Of a stretch of DNA of 63,303 nucleotides, positions 24,240 through 32,822 are shown piece by piece. Positions within the stretch are counted from its first letter, which is position 1; each line of letters begins with the position of its first letter. A program made the position numbers and the translations under genes. Source of the DNA: Albidovulum sp. bin36 (GTDB taxonomy: Bacteria; Pseudomonadota; Alphaproteobacteria; Rhodobacterales; Rhodobacteraceae); the NCBI GenBank assembly GCA_002238565.1, contig MPMP01000021.1, forward strand, positions 1 through 63,303, given 5' to 3'. The notes beneath the pieces are model-generated. The model did no database searches. It worked only from the letters and a program-made list of their open reading frames with translations, and was not told the DNA's origin.

Positions 24240-27098
24240 TTAGCGTTGAACGGTTCCGGATTCCGCGGATCGCTCCGAATTGAGCTGCATCAATTTTTTC
24301 AGCGCGTCGCTTTCTGAAATTTCGGTTTCCCATCCGTAAGCTGAGGCAACAGCCGAGTCTATTGCAAGGTGAGCGTCTGCGAGCCACTGCGGTCGGCGAT
24401 TATAGAGATTCGTCAATGTTCGATCTCGGAGTTCTCTTTCCGCTTTCGCATTTCGCGGAACAGCGCGTTTCGGATATCCGGGAACGGGCTCGTCGACCCA
24501 TTCAATCAATTCCGGCGGATTGAACCAGCGGTCTCGAAATTCAACCATTCGCCGGGCCGCTCGCGCAATTGCAATCGCTCTGGGGTCTTCGGCATATCCC
24601 GATGCCGGAATATCCGGCGACAGTCCCTTCGGGAAAGGGAATTTGGCAAAAGTGGTGGTCGGCGTGTAGCGAGGTCGATCCTCTAAACTGCTGCCTAGTC
24701 GGAGCGACCACGCCTCGTGGAATCTGCTGTGAAGGACACCGAAGGTCGTGTCGTCATCTCGGGCAATAGCGATAAGCTGGTGATCGGGGCATACTCGTGC
24801 GTCAAGCCAAACAAAAAGCCTGTATTTCGCCAAAGTTGGTGTCGCTATGAATCTGTCCAAAGCCGATATCGCCTGCTGCATCTCGGGTCTTGGATTCCAG
24901 TGCCTGAACCAATGCTCCCGGCTGGCAGGCTCGGATGTCTGCATTCGCATCGGTCGAACGAGTTCCGCGAGATGCGCGAAAGGCGCCTCGTATAATGCAG
25001 CGTCTTCTTCCTGCATCAAGCTTCCGAAATCCACGATCCACTTTCCCGCCGGACGCCTTGTAACGTCCATGCCGTTGACCCAGGGCTTCAGTACGTCGGA
25101 ATTGCGACATCCATTCGGGTTGGACGGAAGTTGCAGCCATTGCCGAGCCAAATCACCCGGGATGTCGAATGATCCCCGTTTAATATTTCCTTGGAAAGCT
25201 ACGTTCCGATTTTCCGGAAGCCTTTTCGCGCGAGTGACATCCAGCGGTCCGGCCGTAAGATCCGCGTTAATTCGCGACTCTTCCGTTCCATTTAGGCGCG
25301 CCGCGAGTCCGCAATTCGCATGGGTGAAGCACACGATCGAGACTCGAACCGCAGCTCCTTCAACCGTCCATTCCTCGTCGTCCCATGCTTCAAAAATCGC
25401 TCCTTTTTCGGCAATCCGATCAAGAACCCTCCTATTCGTACCTCCTCTTATCGAATTCGTAGCGACAAGGCCCGCTCTTTTAACCTTGCCTTCGGCAACT
25501 AGCTTCCCCGCTTTGGCAAACCAGTAGCACACGAGGTCCGGCTTCCCCGAAATCAGCCCCTTGTAGGTTCGGGAAAGCATTTCGACATAGTCGTCTCCCA
25601 GAGTAGTTCGGGCTTTTCGGTTGCCAAGGAACGGTGGATTGCCAATCACGACATCCGCTTTCGGCCAATCAGCTTCGGTGCCGTCCGGATTGAGGACAGC
25701 ATCCCGACATTCAATATTATCCATCGGCTTTAGAATAGGATCGCGCATTTCGGAAAACCCGTTGCGGCGCATCCATTGAATCTCGCCGATCCAGACTGAA
25801 ACCCTGGCGAGTTCGGCCGCGTAGGGGTTTAGTTCAATGCCCAAGACATTGGCCGGGCCAATCTCGGGAAATGATCGCGGCAGCCCCATTTTTTCGGCTT
25901 CAAGCTGCACTCGGAGTTCCAGGTCCTTTAAAGCGTGCAGCGCAAGATAAAGGAAATTTCCCGAACCGCATGCCGGATCGAGGACTGTAAAGGCGCGTAG
26001 GCGATCAAGAAATTCCTTCAGGAGATTTTCAGCTAATCTAAAATGATTTTCTTTTGATCTTTTCGTTTTTTTCGTGATTGCCAGGTCAACCGCCGCCGCT
26101 ATCGCCGGCTTCGTTCTTTCCCATTCGTCCCTCCAGGGCCGGACAATTACGGGTTCCACTATCATCAGGATTTTTTCACGATCCGTATAGTGAGCGCCAA
26201 GTTGGGAACGCTTATCCGGATCCAAGCCACGTTCGAAAAGCGTACCTAGGATTGAAGGGTCGATTTCGGACCAATCTAGCTCTGCGGTTTTAAGTAGCGT
26301 TTTTATGTCATCCTTCTCGAGCGGAAGCGAGGAATCGTCGCTAAACAGCCCGCCATTGAACCAGTTCACCCTATCGAATCCGATAAATCCGCCCGATGCC
26401 ATCGCTCGGAACAATTTTGATGACAGTTCAAAAAATATGCGCGGATTTTTACGTGTGCTCTCCAGAAGCTTTGTGAATAGCTTGCCCTTGAGTAGTTCTA
26501 CATCCTCGGCGAACATGCAGAACACAAGCCTGTTAACGAAGTTCGCTACAGCATAAGGGGCATGACCGCGGTCGCGCAGCGCATGCGCCAGATCCGCGAA
26601 TGCAGAAGCAGCCTGTTCCGTCAATGCATGGCGAGTACGGCCCGGTCTGAGTCGTTCCGGCTCCGACATCGCCCATTTCAATTTCTCGCGCACCGAAAAA
26701 TTGAGCAGATCTTTTAGGCTGAATTCCAATGTTTCAGTAACGGTATTGGTCCAGTTGGTTCGGATAAGAATCCGTTCCATGTCCGAAACAACTAGCAGTG
26801 GCGGATTTTCCAATGCTAAAGCGTACTGGTGAAGCTGGCCGAAGGCGATGCCCAAGTCGGTGCCTTTGTTCTTGTACTCCCAAGCAAAGCAGCCGCGTTT
26901 CCAAACATCGGCGAATCCCAAGCGTTCACCGTTCTTGCGGGCAATGCGCTCAAAACAATACCACTTTCCTTCCGGGTCGGCCTCGGCGGGCGTCGGTTCG
27001 CCAAGCAATCGGCAAAGATCGGTAAAATGCTGCTGCGCTCCTGCGCTTTCCTTTAATTCCGACAAGTGCCATTTCGAGATAAAGATTTCCGGTGTCAA
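24240..27098 (-). CDS. MmeI-like type IIL restriction-modification enzyme
   Basis: A 952-aa single-chain enzyme. The N-terminal nuclease core has D64 and then EYK (E74, K76), the same spacing as the D-x9-ExK core of MmeI. A helical spacer follows (about 130-360), then the gamma-class adenine methyltransferase with TVLDPACGSGNFLYLAL (371-387) and NPPF (487-490), and a target-recognition domain in the C-terminal third. Such enzymes cut and methylate DNA with one polypeptide, so no partner genes are needed. All motifs are intact. It runs towards tRNA-Trp, ending 18 nt from it, and interrupts the normal tRNA-Trp/secE neighbourhood, consistent with acquisition. Confidence 0.9.
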   Translation of the reverse strand: MTPEIFISKWHLSELKESAGAQQHFTDLCRLLGEPTPAEADPEGKWYCFERIARKNGERLGFADVWKRGCFAWEYKNKGTDLGIAFGQLHQYALALENPPLLVVSDMERILIRTNWTNTVTETLEFSLKDLLNFSVREKLKWAMSEPERLRPGRTRHALTEQAASAFADLAHALRDRGHAPYAVANFVNRLVFCMFAEDVELLKGKLFTKLLESTRKNPRIFFELSSKLFRAMASGGFIGFDRVNWFNGGLFSDDSSLPLEKDDIKTLLKTAELDWSEIDPSILGTLFERGLDPDKRSQLGAHYTDREKILMIVEPVIVRPWRDEWERTKPAIAAAVDLAITKKTKRSKENHFRLAENLLKEFLDRLRAFTVLDPACGSGNFLYLALHALKDLELRVQLEAEKMGLPRSFPEIGPANVLGIELNPYAAELARVSVWIGEIQWMRRNGFSEMRDPILKPMDNIECRDAVLNPDGTEADWPKADVVIGNPPFLGNRKARTTLGDDYVEMLSRTYKGLISGKPDLVCYWFAKAGKLVAEGKVKRAGLVATNSIRGGTNRRVLDRIAEKGAIFEAWDDEEWTVEGAAVRVSIVCFTHANCGLAARLNGTEESRINADLTAGPLDVTRAKRLPENRNVAFQGNIKRGSFDIPGDLARQWLQLPSNPNGCRNSDVLKPWVNGMDVTRRPAGKWIVDFGSLMQEEDAALYEAPFAHLAELVRPMRMQTSEPASREHWFRHWNPRPEMQQAISALDRFIATPTLAKYRLFVWLDARVCPDHQLIAIARDDDTTFGVLHSRFHEAWSLRLGSSLEDRPRYTPTTTFAKFPFPKGLSPDIPASGYAEDPRAIAIARAARRMVEFRDRWFNPPELIEWVDEPVPGYPKRAVPRNAKAERELRDRTLTNLYNRRPQWLADAHLAIDSAVASAYGWETEISESDALKKLMQLNSERSAESGTVQR

Positions 27099-27633
27099 TT
27101 AAGTCCCCTTTTCTACTTCCGCGCAGGTATCTTCAAAAGGAATCGATAGCAATCCAATTGCATTGACGAAAAAGCGCAAACGAATCTCTATCTTTAAAAT
27201 TCCGAAGGCGCTCACCATCCAATTTTTCAGCTACCATGCGGACGGCCATGATGGTGTTCGCGACGGACCGCAGAATGTAATTGCTGCCTCATTCTGGTCT
27301 GGCCACGCTGCCGGCGCTACACAAATCTCGCGCATTCGGGGCCAAAGCGCCGTGCCGTGTCAGCAAGTCAATGGCGATGCCGTCATATTTGCGGCGCTTC
27401 CGCGATCCCTGAAATATCTCCGGGCACATCAGCGGTGCTTCCGCTCGCAGCGTAGATTGCAGTGAATTCGGCAAATTTCTGTATAGCCTGACATTGACCG
27501 AAATAGTGCGATCATGTTCATCGGCTAACCGCCAAAGCTTTTCGCCAGCCTTTAGTCGATTTTTGCACGTCTTCCTTCGCCGGTGCCATCTTGTCCTTCA
27601 TTTCCAGGTCTTTGAATTCTTCCGATGCTAGGT
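27099..27633. other. About 0.5 kb without a recognisable gene
   Basis: This stretch upstream of the MmeI-like gene should hold its promoter. The minus strand has a fragment around 27289-27474 containing KRRKYDGIAIDLLTRHGAL that looks protein-like, but I cannot assign it. It could be a further scrap of a restriction-modification gene, given the cytosine methyltransferase relic just beyond it. Confidence 0.4.
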
Positions 27634-27789
27634 TCAGGTTTCGGAAAAAATTGCCGCCGCCGACATGTCGTTCGCAAACACGATGTGGTTGGCCAGCGGC
27701 CCGTAGCTCTTGCCGAGAAACTCGAATCCCCCGAGAAACCCGAGGTCCATGCCGCCGCAGCCCGAGAACAGGCTTGCCACTGACCTCAA
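27634..27789 (-). pseudogene. C5-cytosine DNA methyltransferase, N-terminal remnant
   Basis: From TTG 27789 the minus strand reads RSVASLFSGCGGMDLGFLGG, then GFEFLGKSYG and HIVFANDM. FSGCGGMDLGF is motif I (SAM binding) of 5-methylcytosine methyltransferases, and (F/W)AND is motif II. The frame stops at 27634, before the PCQ catalytic motif, and I could not find later motifs. It is a relic of a second, lost restriction-modification system beside the intact MmeI-like gene. Confidence 0.7.
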
Positions 27790-27840
27790 TGTCGGTCTCC
27801 GGGCGGAACGGTTTAAATCGAGAATTCGGAACCGGGGAGT

Positions 27841-28500
27841 TCATCGCCCCGCTCCGGCATTGACGACAAAGTTAACATACTTGCGCCGCCTCCCTGGTAT
27901 ATCCCGCGCGAGCGCGGTCGTCCGTTCGATGGCATCTAGGTCGCGGATGTCGAACCGCCCGGTAAACTCTCGAGCGAAGCGGTGCAGGTTCTCCTCCGAA
28001 ACGCGACGGGCCCTCATACGGCATCCCAGTCTGCGCAGTGCCCGGAAGATTTCGCTGCATTTCGCGAGAGCCGCGCCGTTGACGCATTCGCCAAGCGAGT
28101 GCGTTGCGTTGTCGTATTCGAAAGACATTCCCTTGCGGACCGCCGCTTCATCCGTGTAGACCGTCGTGCCGGCCGCGGCAGTCTTGCCGTTTGCGCTCCG
28201 TCCAACTTTCGGCGTAGTCTTGGAATGCTTGTTCGTCGCCTCTCTGTCGAAATGGCCTTCGTCCATTTCGACAGATCCGGAGAAACGCGGTCCGTTGTCC
28301 GCGTCAAGGCATTCTCGGATACGCTTCATCAGAAACCTCGAATTCGCATCGGAAAGGCAATGGCTCGCGGCTGGCTTCGGCGCGGGCGTTGGTCGACCCG
28401 CAGTGCGGGCGGAACCGACCTTCCCGCCAAAGCATTGAACCTCGGACAAAGTTTAAGTCTTGGCAACATCAGGGAATAGCTCGAGCAGTTCAAAGACTGT
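27841..28500 (-). pseudogene. IS1595-family transposase, frameshifted
   Basis: The minus strand carries the IS1595 DDE domain in pieces: VEMDEGHFDREATNKHSKTT, the GRSANGK basic patch, TVYTDEAA, then HSLGECVNG and the SEENLHRFAREFTGRFDIRD block that precedes the end of these transposases. An upstream RPHCGS piece in another frame suggests the N-terminal zinc motif. Several frame changes are needed, so it is dead. The element lies between the methyltransferase relic and secE. Confidence 0.7.
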
Positions 28501-28713
28501 GCGGTCCTGCCGGCGCGACCATCTGGATGCCTTGAATTCGATGCGATCATCCCTCGCATCTTGGCTGTCGTAAATCGTTGTCGTTCCAGCAACATCGAGC
28601 CTTCGCGGCTATTCATGCGTACTACCTCCAAAACAAATGCACGCCTAATTCGAATGAATATAGAACAAATCATGAATATTATAAAACGAACGCTCAAGTC
28701 CGAATACCTAAAA

Positions 28714-28741
28714 TTCTGGTTCGTTGCGGACCAGTTACACC
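28714..28741. repeat. Candidate terminal repeat of the IS1595-type element
   Basis: CTGGTTCGTTGCGGACCAGT followed by TACACC lies just outside the transposase N-terminus, where the upstream inverted repeat of the element would be expected. It also contains a short palindrome (CTGGT/ACCAG). I could not find a matching copy at the other end, so this is tentative. From here to 29049 I see no gene. Confidence 0.25.
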
Positions 28742-29049
28742 GCGAAGGAATGAGTTGTTCTTCCTAACTTGAAACAACGAGAAATCGGCCCGGCGGGAAG
28801 GCGGCAGAATCCATGCTCGATTCTTCGCATTCCGTATTTAAAGCGGCTGTATCAGCCTTTCGGAATTCAAGCCGGGGATTGACTTCGGAGGAACCTGCAT
28901 CGAGAGTAAAGCCGCCGAAAGGAGTTCGGTCCCGGTCGACTTCAATCTCCCGCGAGCCGATGCCGCATCATTTGTCGCCATGTGCACTTGAATTTTCCTC
29001 CAAGCGAAACTAATTGGTATTCGCCTCACGAAATTCAGGTTGCAAGTAA

Positions 29050-29247
29050 ATGGCCAAAACGAATCCACTCCGCTTTATGCAAGAAGTCCGGTCGGAAGTT
29101 TCTAAAATCGTTTGGCCGACTCGGCGGGAGCTATTGGTCACGACCGTCATGGTATTCATCATGGCGGCTATCGCGTCCGTGTTTTTCTTTTTAATTGACC
29201 AGGTTATTCGATTCGGCCTTTCGGGAATCCTGAACATTTTCGGGTGA
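29050..29247 (+). CDS. secE: Preprotein translocase subunit SecE
   Basis: A 65-aa protein with the SecE signature RFMQEVRSEVSKIVWPTRRE and a single C-terminal membrane helix (about 29-55). This is the short one-helix form usual in alphaproteobacteria. It clamps SecY in the translocon. It is normally followed at once by nusG; here a 394-nt gap separates them and nusG has its own promoter. Confidence 0.95.
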   Translation: MAKTNPLRFMQEVRSEVSKIVWPTRRELLVTTVMVFIMAAIASVFFFLIDQVIRFGLSGILNIFG

Positions 29248-29641
29248 GCGGAATCTTTCGCACGGCCGCCTGCAAAATTTCGTCGATGGACAATTCCGCA
29301 GCCGCCGGGCGGCGCATATCGCTTCGGGAATCTCAAGGCGACTCCGTGAATCCGCTTGTGGAGCCTTGCGCCGCGGGCATTGAACTCGCGCCTTCGCGCA
29401 ACGAACGGCCTCTGAGCGGTTCCGCAGTTCCGCCCTCGCTCGCCCGCATTGGACGGAGTATTCGAAGCAAAAATTTTTTGTTGCGCTTGCCGGTTGAATC
29501 CGATATGCTGGCATGGCTAATGATTCGCTGCGTTCCGTTTTTTGGGACGGGCGTTCTTTTTTTTGAATCTGAATCTAGAATTCTTTTTGTGCCCGGTTGC
29601 GCATAGCGGCTTCGAATCCAGGGCAGGGAGCAGGGTTGGAA
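29248..29641. other. secE-nusG intergenic region (394 nt)
   Basis: Neither strand contains a convincing gene. The second half holds a good promoter (29481-29509) followed by a T-rich leader of about 130 nt with runs of T at about 29539-29562. The gap is unusually long for a pair that is normally adjacent and co-transcribed. Confidence 0.6.
29481..29509 (+). promoter_or_regulatory. Sigma70-type promoter for nusG-rplKAJL-rpoBC
   Basis: TTGCGC (29481-29486) and TATGCT (29504-29509) are 17 nt apart, about 130 nt before the nusG start. It would drive nusG and the downstream ribosomal and RNA-polymerase genes. The leader between promoter and nusG is long enough for regulation, but I see no known riboswitch. 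Confidence 0.6.
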
Positions 29642-30175
29642 ATGGCAAAGCGCTGGTACTCCATAAGCGTATTGTCCAATTTCGAAAAGCGCGTCGCCGA
29701 ACAGATCAGGCTGGCGGTCGAGCAGGAAAACCTATCCGACGAGATCGAGGAAGTCGTCGTGCCCGCCGAAGACGTTATAGAAATTCGGCGGGGCAAAAAG
29801 GTCAAAAAGGAACGCCGCTACATGCCGGGCTACGTTTTGCTGAAAATGGAGATGACGGACCGGGGATACCATCTGGTCAGTTCCATCAACAGGGTTAGCG
29901 GGTTTCTCGGGCCGCCGGGAAAGCCCACCCCGATGCGAGAGGGCGAAGTCGAAGGCATTCTTCAGCGCGTCGAGCAGGCCATCGAACAGCCGAGGGCGCT
30001 TATCGCGTTCGATGTCGGCGAAATGGTCAATGTTGTCGACGGGCCGTTCGAAGGATTCTCCGGAATGGTCGAGGGAATCGACGAGGAGCACGCAAGGCTG
30101 ACCGTTTCCGTATCGATTTTCGGGAGGGCCACGCCTGTGGAATTGGAATACACGCAGGTTTCGAAACAGGCTTGA
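29642..30175 (+). CDS. nusG: Transcription termination/antitermination factor NusG
   Basis: A 177-aa protein with the NGN domain (WYSISVLSNFEKRVAEQIR at the start, RRYMPGYVLLKMEM, NRVSGFLGP near residue 80) and a C-terminal KOW domain (GEMVNVVDGPFEGFSGMVE). It binds RNA polymerase and links transcription to Rho and to the ribosome. ATG 29642 was chosen at the family start MAKRWYS; the longer frame upstream is not conserved. GGGAGCAGGG precedes it. Confidence 0.97.
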   Translation: MAKRWYSISVLSNFEKRVAEQIRLAVEQENLSDEIEEVVVPAEDVIEIRRGKKVKKERRYMPGYVLLKMEMTDRGYHLVSSINRVSGFLGPPGKPTPMREGEVEGILQRVEQAIEQPRALIAFDVGEMVNVVDGPFEGFSGMVEGIDEEHARLTVSVSIFGRATPVELEYTQVSKQA

Positions 30176-30230
30176 GGAAGCTGCGCGGAGCCGGATGATG
30201 GCTCCGGCATGAAAAGGAGGATAGGTCCGG

Positions 30231-30659
30231 ATGGCGAAAAAGCTCTTGGGCCAACTGAAGCTGCAGGTGAAGGCGGGACAGGCGAACCCGTCGCCCCCGG
30301 TAGGCCCCGCTCTCGGTCAGCAGGGCATAAACATCATGGAATTCTGCAAGTCCTTCAATGCCTCGACGCAGCATTTGGAGCCGGGGATTCCGTGCCCGAC
30401 GGTCATAAGCTACTATCAGGACAAGTCGTTCACCATTGAGATCAAGACGGCGCCGGCCGCCTACTATCTCAAAAAAGCGGCCGGCCTGGACTCGGCGGCG
30501 AATTCGCCCGGCAGGGACGTCGCCGGCTCGGTCACGGTCGCGCAGGTTCGCGAAATCGCCGAAGCGAAGATGGTCGACCTGAACACGGAAGACGTCGAGG
30601 CCGCCATGAGAATCATCGCGGGCTCGGCTCGCTCGATGGGAATTGAAGTAAAGGGCTGA
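30231..30659 (+). CDS. rplK: 50S ribosomal protein L11
   Basis: A 142-aa L11 beginning [20 protein letters not shown], with the proline-rich [19 protein letters not shown] segment that contacts the GTPase-associated rRNA and the C-terminal RNA-binding domain ending [12 protein letters not shown]. The length is normal for the family. AGGAGG lies before the start. rplA follows after 5 nt. Confidence 0.98.
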   Translation: MAKKLLGQLKLQVKAGQANPSPPVGPALGQQGINIMEFCKSFNASTQHLEPGIPCPTVISYYQDKSFTIEIKTAPAAYYLKKAAGLDSAANSPGRDVAGSVTVAQVREIAEAKMVDLNTEDVEAAMRIIAGSARSMGIEVKG

Positions 30660-30664
30660 CAGAG

Positions 30665-31360
30665 ATGGCTAAAAGCGGGAAGAGATTGCGGGCGGCCAAG
30701 GCCGAATTCATCGGCAAGTCGCTCGTAACCGTCGAAGAAGCGGTTTCATTGATTAAAAGGAACGCGACCGCGAAATTCGACGAGTCGGTGGAGATTTCCA
30801 TGAAGCTGGGCGTTGACCCCAGGCACGCCGACCAGATCGTGCGCGGGAAAGTCGTCCTTCCGAACGGCACCGGGAAATCCGTTCGCGTCGCCGTGTTCGC
30901 GCGGGGCGAGAAGGCAGAGGAGGCCGCCGCGGCGGGCGCCGACATCGTCGGCGCTGAGGACCTGATGGAAACCGTCAAGAACGGAACCATCGATTTCGAA
31001 AGATGCATAGCGACGCCGGACATGATGCCGATCGTCGGACGGCTCGGCAGGATACTGGGGCCGCGCAATTTGATGCCCAATCCGAAAGTCGGAACGGTCA
31101 CCCAGGATGTGGCCGAAGCAGTCAAGAGCGCCAAGGGGGGCGAGGTCCAGTTCCGGACGCAAAGGGCGGGCGTCGTCCATGCCGGCATAGGACGGGTTTC
31201 GTTCGACGCCGCGAACCTTGCGGAGAATATTCGCGCTTTCGTCGGCGCGATCTACCGTGCCAAGCCTTCGGGCGCCAAGGGCACGTACGTCAAGAAAATC
31301 GCCTTGAGCTCCACCATGGGGCCGGGCATCACGGTCGACCCCACCTCGGCGGCCGGTTGA
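30665..31360 (+). CDS. rplA: 50S ribosomal protein L1
   Basis: A 231-aa L1 with the two-domain family pattern: [39 protein letters not shown] near the middle and the C-terminal [12 protein letters not shown]1 forms the mobile stalk at the E site and in many bacteria represses its own rplK-rplA message. A 264-nt leader separates it from rplJ. Confidence 0.98.
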   Translation: MAKSGKRLRAAKAEFIGKSLVTVEEAVSLIKRNATAKFDESVEISMKLGVDPRHADQIVRGKVVLPNGTGKSVRVAVFARGEKAEEAAAAGADIVGAEDLMETVKNGTIDFERCIATPDMMPIVGRLGRILGPRNLMPNPKVGTVTQDVAEAVKSAKGGEVQFRTQRAGVVHAGIGRVSFDAANLAENIRAFVGAIYRAKPSGAKGTYVKKIALSSTMGPGITVDPTSAAG

Positions 31361-31624
31361 CAAGGAGGAATTCGCCGCTCCGGCGACGGGGCGGAGGATG
31401 CGGCGGGGCCAGTGCGTTCCGCCGGTGTCTGTCCGAGACGGTGGGTGATGAAGGGCCTCGGCCCGGAGTCGTAATTCCTGCCCGAGACGGGAAACGAAGG
31501 GATCACGCGGGAGCTGCGCTTCCGGGCGGTTTTATCGGAACCCGGAATCGCGGACCCAGGGCCGGCAATTCGCCGGCGCAACTGAACCGGAAGGGGCGAC
31601 CCTTCCATAAATTGGAGCAAGACT
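31361..31624 (+). promoter_or_regulatory. L10 leader (rplJ-rplL autoregulatory region), probable
   Basis: The 264-nt untranslated stretch between rplA and rplJ is GC-rich with several repeat pairs, for example CCGAGACGGTGGGTG and CCCGAGACGGGAAACG, ending close to the GGAG before the GTG of rplJ. Its position and size match the L10 leader, where the L10(L12) complex binds to repress translation of rplJL. The call rests on location and on these repeats; I did not fold it. Confidence 0.6.
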
Positions 31625-32140
31625 GTGGATAGAGCCGGGAAAGAAAAGGTGGTCGAGGAGCTCGGCCAAATCTTCGAGAGCTCTGGCGTCGTCGTAGTCG
31701 CGCACTACGCCGGCCTCACGGTTGCCGATATGCAGGACTTCCGGAAACGCATGCGCGATGCCGGAGGTTCCGTACGCGTCGCCAAGAACAGGCTCGCAAA
31801 AATCGCGCTCAAGGATTCCGATTGCGCAGGCATGGCGGATCTATTGAGCGGAATGACCGTTTTGGCCTACTCGGAGGATCCGGTATGCGCTGCGAAAGTG
31901 GTCGATTCCTACGCCAGGAAAAACCGCAAGCTCGTGGTTGTCGGCGGAGCGATTAGCGGAAGGGTTCTTGACGCCGCGGCGGTCAAGGCGGTGGCGGCAA
32001 TGCCGTCCCGCGAGGAGCTGCTGGCTAGCCTCGTCGGATGCATCATCGCACCTGCATCCAACGTCGCCGGCGCGGTCGGCGCGCCCGCCTCGAACATCGC
32101 GTCCATACTGGAGACGATCGAGGAAAAGGCGGCGGCGTGA
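31625..32140 (+). CDS. rplJ: 50S ribosomal protein L10
   Basis: A 171-aa L10. The N-terminal rRNA-binding part contains [20 protein letters not shown] and [13 protein letters not shown]. The C-terminal helix ([17 protein letters not shown]) is where L7/L12 dimers attach. It starts with GTG after TTGGAGC. L10 is the base of the stalk and the expected repressor of its own leader. Confidence 0.97.
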   Translation: MDRAGKEKVVEELGQIFESSGVVVVAHYAGLTVADMQDFRKRMRDAGGSVRVAKNRLAKIALKDSDCAGMADLLSGMTVLAYSEDPVCAAKVVDSYARKNRKLVVVGGAISGRVLDAAAVKAVAAMPSREELLASLVGCIIAPASNVAGAVGAPASNIASILETIEEKAAA

Positions 32141-32219
32141 CGAATGGCAACTGCGAGGCCGCGCGAAGGGCGGACGCCCGGCGCGCCGGACCACAAGCAA
32201 TCGAATTGGAAAGTACAAA

Positions 32220-32603
32220 ATGGCTGACTTGAACAAACTCGCCGAGGACATCGTCGGACTGACGCTTCTCGAGGCGCAGGAACTCAAAAATATTCTCAAG
32301 GACAAGTACGGCATCGAGCCCGCGGCCGGCGGCGCGGTCATGATGGCGGCGCCGGCGGACGGGGATCAGGGAGCGGAAGAAGCGGTCGAGCAGACTGAAT
32401 TCAACGTTATCCTAAAATCGTTCGGCCAGCAGAAGGTTAGCGTTATCAAGGAAGTTAGGGCAATCACCGGCCTCGGCCTGAAAGACGCCAAGGAATTGGT
32501 TGAAGCGGGAGGCAAGGCCGTGAAGGAAGCCGTATCGAAGGAAGAGGCGAACGAAATCAAGGAGAAGCTCGAAGCCGTCGGCGCGGAAGTCGAGCTCACC
32601 TAG
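32220..32603 (+). CDS. rplL: 50S ribosomal protein L7/L12
   Basis: A 127-aa stalk protein: an N-terminal dimerisation part ([20 protein letters not shown]), a short Ala/Gly hinge around residues 35-50 and the C-terminal factor-binding domain with EKTEFNVIL-like [33 protein letters not shown] and the GAEVEL end. It recruits EF-G and EF-Tu. ATG 32220 was chosen at the conserved N-terminus within a longer open frame. It lies 79 nt after rplJ. Confidence 0.97.
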   Translation: MADLNKLAEDIVGLTLLEAQELKNILKDKYGIEPAAGGAVMMAAPADGDQGAEEAVEQTEFNVILKSFGQQKVSVIKEVRAITGLGLKDAKELVEAGGKAVKEAVSKEEANEIKEKLEAVGAEVELT

Positions 32604-32621
32604 CGAATCTCGAAGCGACGG

Positions 32622-32641
32622 CCGGGCCCTTCCGGGCCCGG
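32622..32641 (+). terminator. Strong hairpin in the rplL-rpoB gap (candidate attenuator)
   Basis: CCGGGCCC and GGGCCCGG form a perfect 8-bp GC stem around a TTCC loop, 18 nt after the rplL stop. There is no T run behind it, so it is more likely a partial terminator or RNA-processing site than a full terminator. An attenuator at this spot is known in Escherichia coli, where it lowers rpoB transcription relative to rplL. Confidence 0.55.
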
Positions 32642-32822
32642 TCGACCGCGCCTTTCACCGAGTTCTTCGACGGCAAGAACTTTGCGATAGGCGTGGCGAA
32701 AGGTCCGGGAGCGGGAAAGTGGCAGCGCCCGCGGGAATTGGACCGTTATCTACGCACATGCCGCTGGCCGCCGCTGCCCGGCGGACGGACGACGGCGCAC
32801 CAAAACCGGGAATTATCCGATA

